DNA of 64,000 nucleotides from Tetrahymena elliotti 4EA (lineage: Eukaryota; Ciliophora; Oligohymenophorea; Hymenostomatida; Tetrahymenidae), in NCBI GenBank assembly GCA_000231825.2, contig JH720347.1, positions 62,001-126,000 on the forward strand. The letters run 5' to 3'. Positions 55,201 to 64,000 of the stretch are shown here, piece after piece (positions within the stretch are counted from its first letter, which is position 1; each line of letters opens with the position of its first letter). The notes under the pieces were generated by a model. It made no database searches. It saw only the letters and a list, made by a program, of their open reading frames with translations, and was not told the DNA's origin. A program made the translations under genes and the position numbers.

Positions 55201-55922
55201 TGGGATTTAAATTGATCTTAAAGTTTATGGATTGTTGTTCTCAAGTTTTTGTTATCGTATTCTAAGTTTTAATTTTTAATGCTTTCTTTTTTCAATTCTA
55301 TTTCGAGTTCACCTAATTTTCTAATTAGTTGCAGTTTAAATTCGTTTGTAGAATTATTGCTTTCATGCTCTATTTTAAAATCTTACTACATAGGGAAAGC
55401 AATAGCTGCTGAACTTTTACTTGACTGAAGAAATACTTTGCTACTTATAATTTTATCCTCTGATTTGGTTCTTTCTATTTATTGGTTATTTCCTAATAGA
55501 CTTCTAACAGGGCTCTTAGAATTACTAAAATGCTATGATAGTAAAGGATTTAAATTACTAGAATCCAGAGTTTTAGCATTGGAAACATCTGAAGTGCATT
55601 CCTTGCTTAAAAAATTATTTCTTTTTGTAATTGAGTTGAGTGAATCTCTATTTGCAGATTTTGTGGAGCAAAGATACATATTATATTTACTAACGATTTC
55701 CTATGAACTCAAAACCTAATTGAAATTGCCCAAAGTAGATTTTTCAGATTACTATCTACTCTTTGAGCTAAACTAATGGTTGCCAGAGGCTGAAATAGGA
55801 CTTTCAAAGTTTTCTTTCAAGCGATTAGTATTTTAGATTTGCTAAGTCACATTCTGTAAAGGGAGAGGACTCTTTTTTTAGTATTAATAATTAGTTTGTT
55901 ACTTATATTACTCGATACTCAT
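52290..55922 (-). CDS. long coiled-coil protein, 1,014 aa
   Basis: Eight exons: 55922-55120, 54864-54694, 54638-54359, 54301-53657, 53599-53381, 53329-53078, 53030-52942, 52875-52290; 1,015 codons in frame. Residues 1-195 are Ser/Asn/Gln-rich and disordered. Residues ~195-830 are almost unbroken heptad coiled coil rich in Glu, Lys, Gln and Leu (LGELEIELKKES, LKKQIDELSAKNVELKNNL, NRIITQQKMTINQLQNRVQ). The C-terminus is acidic and Ser-rich. Such proteins usually build cytoskeletal or basal-body structures or tether membranes; none can be named. The first intron (54865-55119) is 255 bp, much longer than the rest. The 53031-53077 intron was placed because removing it restores the heptad pattern downstream. 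Confidence 0.8.
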
Positions 55923-56261
55923 AATTGAAGCTATAAATTCTTGTTTTTTTTAATTTGATTTATTATTAATTATTACAGTTAAATAATGGTAAGCAATTAA
56001 ATAAAGAAAACAATTTGATCAATTTTCAATATTTTTATTACATTTTACAAAATATTTTCAATAATTTAGAAATTTCAATCATTTTTATTTTATTATCATT
56101 AAAAGTCATGCTAGATAGAAAATCAAGTATGACATTCATTCATTCATTTATTTATTTGCTAAAAAATATTTTTTCATTGATTTTAATTCATAAAAACTTT
56201 TATGTTGAATTGAAAAAAATAATCAAAATTTTACATAAAAATTAAAGATTTTTTTATTAAA
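55923..56261. other. divergent upstream region
   Basis: About 340 bp between the start codons of the coiled-coil gene (minus) and the alpha/beta hydrolase gene (plus). Presumed shared promoter. An open frame crossing it (56015-56245) is AT-driven and not called. Confidence 0.45.
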
Positions 56262-57140
56262 ATGTCTTCTTAACAAAAAGTAGACTCTGGAGAAATTTTA
56301 TCTTATCGTAAGTATCCTGCAAGCAAAGATATTGCAAATGCTAAAAATATTCTTTTAGTGCATGGAAATTTTTGTGGTTAAAGAAATTGGGATCCTTTTT
56401 TAAAATATTTGAGAGAATATAATGTCTATACAATAGATCTTAGAGGATTTGGAGAATCAACATACAATCATTAGCTTGATTCATTATTCGATTTTGCTAA
56501 AGATGTGATATCTTTTTGCGAAAAGTAAAATTTAAGTAAAATCTAAATTGTAGGATGGAGCTTAGGGGGAGCAGTTGCGATGTCTGTTGCACTCCTGTCA
56601 CCTAATCTCATTGAAACTATGATATTAATGGCTTCGGTCAATCTTTAAGGATTTACTTTTATGTCTAAAGCAGGAAGAATTAGGGATGTAAAAGAAATTA
56701 AGAAAAAATTGCAAAAAATTGGTGATCTCATAAAAAGAGAAAATCACTAATTTGTTTTAGAAAATTTAATTATTGATAGGATACTTCCTTAAAAAAATTA
56801 ATGTGAAAAAGGATTTATTGATGTTATTTTTGAATAAATATATAATTAAAGAAACTATGTCGATGCAACTGCTTAGCTAGGGGTATGGGATATTCTCGAT
56901 TAATGCAAAAATATATAATGTCCTATACTTATTTATCATGGAACAAGTGACATTGTTATACCTTATGAAAATGCTTTATTTAATTACTAAACGCTACTCA
57001 AATCAAATCCTTAAACATTCCTTTATACTTTAGATGGAGGTAGTCATGCTCCTGTCTATGAAGCTCAATAGTAAATGTACCAAGTATTTGACTAGTTTAT
57101 AAGGAATCACAAAATTAATGAGTTTAATTTTAGGTTATGA
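56262..57140 (+). CDS. alpha/beta-fold hydrolase, 292 aa
   Basis: A single exon of 293 codons. The whole fold is visible: oxyanion-hole strand LLVHGNFCGQRNW (about 33-45), DLRGFGES after strand 4, nucleophile elbow GWSLGGA with Ser100, acid Asp230 in YHGTSDIVIP, and base His262 in DGGSHAPV. The length is normal for the family. Substrates of such enzymes range from esters and lipids to peptides and cannot be predicted from this sequence. No signal peptide or membrane span, so probably cytosolic. It lies 410 bp upstream of the otubain-like gene in the same orientation but is a separate unit. Confidence 0.9.
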
Positions 57141-57550
57141 AAATATTTTTATATATAATCAAAATCAATGAAATGAAGAATCTTTCATATTATCTATTTA
57201 TTTCCAAGCTATGTGTTTATAGACATTAATAATTACAATCTTCAAAAATGATCAATCATGCTTTTTCCTCAATAAAACTCTTTTATTCTTGTTTTATTTG
57301 TTAATTATTTTAATTTAATTAATAACATTATTTAAGATTTTCTCCTTCAAAACTTTTTGTCTTTCATTATTTTCAGCTTAGAAATATTCTAAAAACTAGG
57401 TTGTAAAATTTTTATAATAATTTTGATGATCAATAAAAATTTGATAGATACAACATTTTATTAAAATTTCTTAATAATTGACAAAAAATCTATTTTCCAA
57501 AATTATTAAATAGATCTTTTTAAATTTTTAAAGGAATAAACTTTATAAAA
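57141..57550. other. spacer before the otubain-like gene
   Basis: About 410 bp of AT-rich DNA between two co-oriented genes. Holds the 3' UTR of the hydrolase and the promoter of the next gene; nothing specific seen. Confidence 0.45.
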
Positions 57551-60500
57551 ATGAATGATAATTCAGATGAATAATTTCAATTCGAATTATAAGAGGGATA
57601 GAATTTTGGTGACTTTTTTAACGATGATCCAAAATTAGAAGAAATAGCAAGAGTTACCTCATTAAAGTTAAAGTCCATCGATGAAACTAGATTAAATTAA
57701 ATAGTAGATAATAGAGTTAATAGCATCTATGAATCAGGGCTCCTTGAAGCAAAACTAAAAAAAAACTTCAATTAAGATGGAAGAAATTTAAGTAAATAAG
57801 AGTAAACAAAATTGGATGATATTTGCAAAAATTTTTGGACTTATCTAATTATTAGAGGAGATGGAAACTGCTTTTATAGGTCATTCATTATATCTTATAT
57901 TTTAAAAGCATAATTTGCAGAATCATGCTAATATTTATACTAACTTATAAAGATGATTTATGAGTTAAACGAGATAAGTTATATTCATGAGTAAAAGAAA
58001 GAAGAAGATTTAAATGAAGATCTTCTTAAGTTTTCTTCCCATTAGTTATCATCTAGTAATACACTTTCTGATGCAGTAGAAGAAGAAAATATATTAAGTA
58101 GTGGCAAGAAGGATAAACCATTTTAGAAATAGACGAATGATAATTAATAGACTGAAACAACAGAACCTATTATTGAATAATTCAGAAATATAGATTAAAC
58201 TAATGAAAGTGATCAGATGAAAACAATTGTTCTTAGTTTTTTAATTTAGATTCTAGTTAATAAAATTCAATATAAAAATTTTTAATTTGAGGCTTTTATT
58301 GAATATTATAACAAAAATCCTCAACTAGACCTAAGTTTGATTATTATTTGCAAAAATTTATTACTTGTTGAATATGAAAATATGAAATAAGACAATCATT
58401 CCAAACACTTTATAGATGATTGTATGGTCAACGAAATTAAAAATATGTTATTGATATATGGATAGAGTGCTTCTGATATAGTCTTCTCTCTTGCAGCAAG
58501 GGTATATTTTTTTAAAAATACTCATTATATAAAATGAATGTATGAATTAATTCATTTTTTTGTTTAAAAAATATTTTTATAAATAAAACAAAGGCCTTTA
58601 AGTGCAAGCTTTAAGTTCAAAATATCTATTTTTTGGATGAAACTACATTGATTGATAAACTGTTAACATTTTACTAGAATGATATTAATGAAAATAATAA
58701 TATGAACCAAGACTAAGATTTATAAATGTAAATCTCTGTATGGTATAGTGGAGGCCATTATGATATATTATTTGATGAGATAATTAGTGAATAAATTTTA
58801 TCTTTATGTGGGGATGAAAATCTTATTTTTCATAAACAATAAAATGAAAAATCAACATAAAATTATTAACCTGATGAATTTAAAGAAAATTAATTAGAAA
58901 GAAAAAACAGTTATATTTATAGCTCATAAAGTTTGAAATTGAACCTAGATTCTGATTTCATATTTGAGAACAAGCAAGAAGATTCCATGCAGTAACAGGA
59001 GCAATAACAATAATTTGATAATATAAACTAGCTTGAGAAAGGTTTTTATGATTAAAAAAGTTATGATTAAATAAATTAAAATTTAGATTTATCATTTTAA
59101 AATGAAGATAAATACTAAGAAATTAATTAGTTAATTAAACAGTAAATTTGCTTCTGCTGTAATGCTAACAAAGATGTAGTTCTCTGCTTATAAAATGACT
59201 CTAATGATAATTTGATATGTAAAGACTGCTTTAATCACTAATATAATTTATATAGACTAGAAAGACCTACTCATGCACTACTAAGTGAATCTTAGATTGT
59301 GGCATGTTTTTATTAGTTAATCTAACAAAATATACTAATTTAGAAATGCATTTCTTGCTATCAAGTTCTTGAGAAATATGATGAATTCCAAAAGCTTGAT
59401 TTTAAGCTAATAAAATAATTAAAAGAAAAACAAACATTAAGTCAGTCTGAATAATAATAAAAAAGTAACGAATAAAACCTTTTATAACAATAAGAATAAA
59501 ATAATATAAATTAGATGCCTTAACCTTTAGAACAATAAGACAATAATTTGAATAATTGTATGGAGATTTAATACTATCCTGCTTAAGAATATTAGCTTGA
59601 TGATTACAATAGCACTATTTAATATGCAGAAACAGGCTTATTTTGCTTAAATTGCTTAAGAGATCATATTTTTAACTCAAGTCAATATTTATAATAAAAG
59701 GATTATTAGATTTATTTACAATATTTATAATTAGAAGTAGATTTTTGCTTTAAAGCTAGTCTTAATGAGTATTTCATTACCTTAATAAAGGATGAATATT
59801 TAATGAAGAATCAATCTTTAAATAATGATGTATCAATTTGTTAAATATGCTAAAATAAACTCACTCACATTTACTTATAAGAGAATGTAGCTACGAGCAT
59901 GAATACTTAAGATATATACATATGCATTTAATGCTTAAATGCTCCAAGCGAATAATAATAAAATACCTCCTAATAGAATAAAAATAATAATTAATTTTTT
60001 TAAACTCAATATTTCCTTTAAAATTTATCTATCTAGCAATATCAACATTAATGCTTAATTTGTAGCTAATTAAATGAAAGTTAATCAGACTAGAGTATAA
60101 TATAATCAAACTTCTTTGGATTTATTTTCTAAGATAAGTACTTATGTATATGTTTTAATTGCTTACAGTATTAAATACTTGTTAATCAATAAAACATTTA
60201 AATCCAAGTAAAAGACAGTTTGATTCCAGTAAAAATATTTCTTGGATAGTAACAAATTTACAATCTACTTAAATTTATTTAACAGTCATGTATAGGTTGT
60301 CAAAAAGAAAACAATACTCAAAATAATTAAATCAGTTTACTAAATACTACTAACTATTGCTATTTATATTAGTTTATGTACTAATGTGAAGAATGCTAAA
60401 AAATCAATTCTAACTAATATCAATAATAAGAATTATAAGAAAAATAATATATGTTTGATGAAGATCCCTAAAACTCGTTACCTATTAACAGAAAGAGGAG

Positions 60501-60615
60501 TGGCTTTGATTATGAAGAATAATATAAAATATGCATTTCTTGTAATGAAAAATTTATGAGTATTGATGATGAAACAGTATGCTATTAATGCTCAAACTAA
60601 GAATCTTATTTCTGA
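57551..60615 (+). CDS. otubain-like (C65/OTU) deubiquitinase with cysteine-rich tail, 990 aa
   Basis: Two exons, 57551-58501 and 58594-60615, with a 92-bp intron; 991 codons in frame. The N-terminal ~380 residues match the otubain fold: YLIIRGDGNCFYRSFIIS with Asp104 and nucleophile Cys107, and SVWYSGGHYDILFDE with catalytic His372. About 75 polar, Gln/Glu/Ser-rich residues are inserted between the catalytic Cys and the next conserved helix. Otubains cleave ubiquitin chains, mostly in the cytosol. The remaining ~620 residues are unusual for the family: about a dozen Cys-x2-Cys pairs (CFCC, CKDC, CISC, CLNC, CQIC, CIQC, CIGC, CEEC, CYQC and others) separated by Gln-rich linkers, suggesting several zinc-ribbon or LIM-like modules. 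They could bind ubiquitin, nucleic acid or partners. The catalytic residues appear intact. Confidence 0.88.
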
Positions 60616-62205
60616 AATAAGGAGCCTTGTAAAAAAAATGAAAATATTAATTAAAAATATAAATAACTCTATATATAATTATTATTCTTTTAATTTCTAA
60701 ATTATTTATTTATTTATCCTGTTTGTATCACTATTATTAATATCAACTTCTCACAAAATGTGTTAAGTATTTTAAAAATAAGTACTATTAAAAGGTATTC
60801 TCTTTTATTAGTAAGTTAATAATTCCGTTTATTAAATTAAAATATTTAATTAAGATAAAAAATAACTTTGTCTCTCTATTTATCTTTATTATTGATGTAT
60901 TGAAATAATTAAAAAGTGATATACTGATATAATTAAAGTTATGATTTTATTTATTTAATATGTTTTTATTTATTTTATTTCTTTGTTTTTTGTTTTTTTG
61001 TTTAAGTTTTTTTTCTTTAGCTTTTAATTTAATTTTTTTTTATTTATTTGTTTATTTAATTTTATTTAATTCTTTTATTATTTTTTTATTTTCAAATTTA
61101 ATTTAATTTTTTATTAGAGGAAAATCAAAGTCAACAGCAGCAGAATCTCAATCACATCTTTAAAATTTATTATTTTTTTTAATGCTAATAAGGTTTAAAA
61201 AAATATCTTTTTAATATATGTTAATATATGATTGCTAAAATTAAATTTAAAAAGAGTAAGTTTTTGTGTGATGAGCTTGAAAAATATTTATTTCATTCTA
61301 TCGAGATAGCGCTTCTAAGTTAGTAATTGATTCTATTTTATGGATTAAAGCCTGTATAACCATAAGATTCAATTATTAATTAGAACAGGTGGCTGATTAT
61401 TTTTTAAAAACTAAATTGAAATAAATATTTTTTAATTTGTCTCATTTTTTTAAAAGTATTTATGATATTTATATACTAATAATCAGCTCTGCTAAAATCA
61501 AATCATTTTTAAGCTAACTTGATTTGTAGAGAACTTATACTAATATATTCAATCTTTAGTTTTACTTTTCTTTTTTCAAAAAATAAAAAAATTTTTAATT
61601 ACTATTAATTATATTTTTCCCCTCTATATCTCCGCATATTCACATATTGAATCAAATAAAAAAAAATAACAAATATAAATAATTATACACCCAAACTAAA
61701 AATATCATTAATTTTGAAAATCATCTACGTCACTTATGCAAATCACATGTGTTTGTATAAAAAATTATTAAATTGTTCAATCTAATAAATTTTAAAACTC
61801 TATTATTTATTATCTATCAGTAAATATCTCTTCAATATTTTTAGATAAAAAAATGAAAAATGAAAAACTATTTTTGCATTTAAAAAATAAAAAAAATAAA
61901 TGTATTTAGTAAATAGAAAGAAAATCAAATACGACCTTTTTTATAAAAAATAACTTAAGCCAAAAAATAGTAAGTATTGGATGATTTAAAACTTTAAATT
62001 AGGATTAAGAATAGGTAGATGCTATACTAAAATTGAAATAGAGGAATATAAACAAACATCTAATTAAAAGATAAGGTTTTTGGTAAGGATTACTGTTTTA
62101 TTTATACTTAGAATTGTGATTTAGATAATTAGAATTTAGAATAATTGTAAGAGAAAAATAAAATCATAGTACAGCAAAAATTTTGTTAAAAAAAATATAA
62201 AAAAG
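60616..62205. other. intergenic upstream of the helicase gene
   Basis: About 1.6 kb. It is strongly AT-rich with long T tracts near 60960-61090. The frame of the helicase gene stays open upstream to an ATG at 61900, but this part reads as Lys/Ile/Asn-rich and is not convincing. An 11-bp inverted repeat (gctgattatt near 61394, aataatcagc near 61483) is present. Confidence 0.4.
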
Positions 62206-64000
62206 ATGGGATGCCTTCATTCAAATTAAAAATAGATTTATCAATAGCGCGAAATACAGAATGCTTAATAATAAGCAAATGTTTTACAGAATTATCAATA
62301 GTAAGGTATTATGAATGGATAGAATCCAATTAATCATTAATAACAAAACTAAAATGTCAACAAAAATTAGTAAAAACCAAAGTAAAAATAACAAAAGAAT
62401 TAGAAAAACAAAGGAATGAGATATATAAGTTATTTAATTTATAAGTTAAATTATGCATAGGATAAATATTTTGCCTTCAACAATTTATAAAACTAACTAT
62501 TTCAACAGTTTATTGAGTAGGAGTATGAATAATTATTAATTGATGACAGTAGATAAAAAAATGATCTACACAAGAGGGCAGGTATAGAAGCATCAAATTA
62601 AATTAAGAATAAATACAAACTATTTGCTAATTAGGATAATGAAAATAGTGAATAGCATTTAACCAAATTGTTGTTTTAAAATTTATTTAAGAAAGGAAAG
62701 TAGAATTATGCTAGCTCTATATTCTTTAAGATTAGCAGCGTTAAAGCTCATAGTGAGGATATATTAATATTAGAGGAAGCAGGAAATAATATGCCAAATT
62801 CTTTTGTATGGATTCCTTTAGAAAATCCTAATAATGAAAGACTCACAAGGGAAGTTAACATTCCAAATGAATTAAAAGAAATCTTATTTGAGAAATAGCT
62901 TTTTACCTATTCTAAGACAGTTGGGAGATTCATAATTCACAAGTAAAGGTGGGGGTTCTTGCTTGATATTTAATGTTGTTCCTCTTTCTATGATGGAGAA
63001 ATGAATTTATCTTGGCAAAAATTGTTAGAAACTTTCTATTTCTAAGATATAATTAAAAGATATGCATAATACGTTACAGATAAAGACGATGATGACAATA
63101 AACTCTCACTAAGAGAAATTCCTAGCTCTTATGATGATTCAGCAATTAACCCTTTATTGGTTACATTTTATGACAACCTTTTTGAGCACTAAAAGAAAGA
63201 AGTAGGATGGATGAGCAGTTTAGAATTTAATCCATTTTTATCTTTTAGCAATGATTTATAATTCATTCCTTTGTTAGATACTGGATACTATTTTCATCCC
63301 TCCAATCCTAAAAAATTACTCAAGAAGCATTAACTTAAATCCAAGAAGTATTATATGCCAGGAGGAATTTTAGCTAGTGAAATAGGTAGTGGTAAGACTA
63401 TTTCAGTTATTTCCTTAACTACTATAGGATCACAACTTAATAATCCCTCTTTTAAATAAGCTTGGGATGCACGTAATTAAATTAGCTAAGATGCTTTAAT
63501 GTCTATGCCAGCAGGTGAACGTTTTGATATTGAATCTAAAGCAGTGGTTTATGAAAAACTCAACATCGCTTACGATGGAGTTTATTTACCTTCATTAATC
63601 ATTGTAACTAAAAATATTTTGTATTAATGGTAATAAGAGTACACCTAATTTGCACCTAATTTAAGAGTTTTAGTTGTTGAAGACTGGTCTCAATTTTAAA
63701 ATTTAAAGATCGTCACTGTAAAAGGAACTTTAACTTAAAAACTATATAATATATATAAAGACTATGACATAATTTTAACTCACAGAGCTGCAATACAAGT
63801 TGTTTAGATGGAGTACCCTAAACTTCAAACCCTTTTCAACATTCATTTTAACAGAGTAGTTTATGATGAAATGCATGAAATTTCCTAAACTTTAATAAGT
63901 CAAAAATAAAATAGTAAAGAAGAAGAAAGAAAAGAATCAGATTTAGATTAAATTGATGTGTTCTTTAAGAAAAATATAGATCACTTTTTTATTGCAATTT
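62206..64000 (+). CDS. SNF2-family helicase/ATPase, 3' end beyond window
   Basis: The frame is open to the window edge (598 residues seen, no intron needed). The start chosen, MGCLHSNQKQIYQQ, follows AT-rich DNA; an in-frame ATG at 61900 cannot be excluded. Residues 15-80 are Gln/Asn-rich. Helicase motifs: I, GGILASEIGSGKTISVISL, with Lys397; Ia, SLIIVTKNILYQW (typical SNF2 LIVCP..L..QW); a YDIILTHRA strand; and II, RVVYDEMHEI, with Asp554, where most SNF2 proteins have DEAH or DEGH. A ~60-residue insertion separates motifs I and Ia, as in some Rad5/SHPRH-type remodellers. A role in chromatin remodelling or DNA repair is expected. The second helicase lobe is outside the window. Confidence 0.82.

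Noticed and set aside
61269..61396. Possible C/D-box snoRNA (GTGATGA near 61269, CTGA near 61393)
   Set aside because: The boxes are about 120 nt apart with no terminal stem pairing close to them and no recognisable guide; such short boxes occur by chance.
61390..61495. 11-bp inverted repeat gctgattatt / aataatcagc
   Set aside because: Arms are short and about 80 bp apart in AT-rich DNA; weak compared with the intronic hairpin at 19587-19658.

Overview
The window looks like macronuclear DNA of an oligohymenophorean ciliate close to Tetrahymena. It is very AT-rich. Long conserved proteins read through only if TAA and TAG mean glutamine and TGA is the sole stop. Introns are short (mostly 47-90 bp), AT-rich, start GTAA/GTAT and end AG. 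No telomeric (C4A2)n, rRNA or tRNA gene was recognised. The standard code chops nearly every real gene here, so all gene models were built by hand with the ciliate code; in each multi-exon model the exon lengths sum to a multiple of three.

Layout. 1-1078: 3' part of a Q/N-rich gene. 2.1-11.6 kb: a 2,794-residue EF-hand plus WD40 protein of the EML type with 18 introns. 12.4-21.8 kb: two uncharacterised minus-strand genes alternating with two Ste20-family kinases, one with a SARAH-like segment typical of Hippo/MST kinases; the other has a 387-bp intron holding a strong hairpin. 23.2-25.3 kb: an intronless poly-Q protein. 25.6-32.8 kb: a DONSON-like replication protein, a TTC14-like TPR protein, a YiiX-type papain-fold hydrolase and a small EF-hand protein. 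34.1-40.0 kb: a small secreted six-cysteine protein, a Na+/H+ exchanger and a LITAF-domain protein, separated by 1-1.6 kb of apparently empty DNA.

41.13-45.92 kb is a degenerate satellite of about 14 units (mean spacing about 290 bp) with conserved inverted repeats, interrupted by 145 N. 46.6-55.9 kb holds two large minus-strand genes: a 1,531-residue protein with a cysteine cluster and a 1,014-residue coiled-coil protein. 56.3-60.6 kb holds an alpha/beta hydrolase and an otubain-like deubiquitinase carrying an unusual ~620-residue tail rich in Cys-x2-Cys pairs. The window ends in the 5' part of a SNF2-family helicase with DEMH in place of DEAH.

The genes are monocistronic and do not form an operon. 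A loose theme is cytoskeleton and cortex (EML, Ste20/Hippo kinases, coiled coils) with genome maintenance (DONSON, SNF2) and ubiquitin or membrane traffic (otubain, LITAF), but nothing in the sequence proves that neighbours work together. The most unusual items are the otubain/cysteine-tail fusion, the satellite array, the intronic hairpin and the SARAH-bearing kinase.
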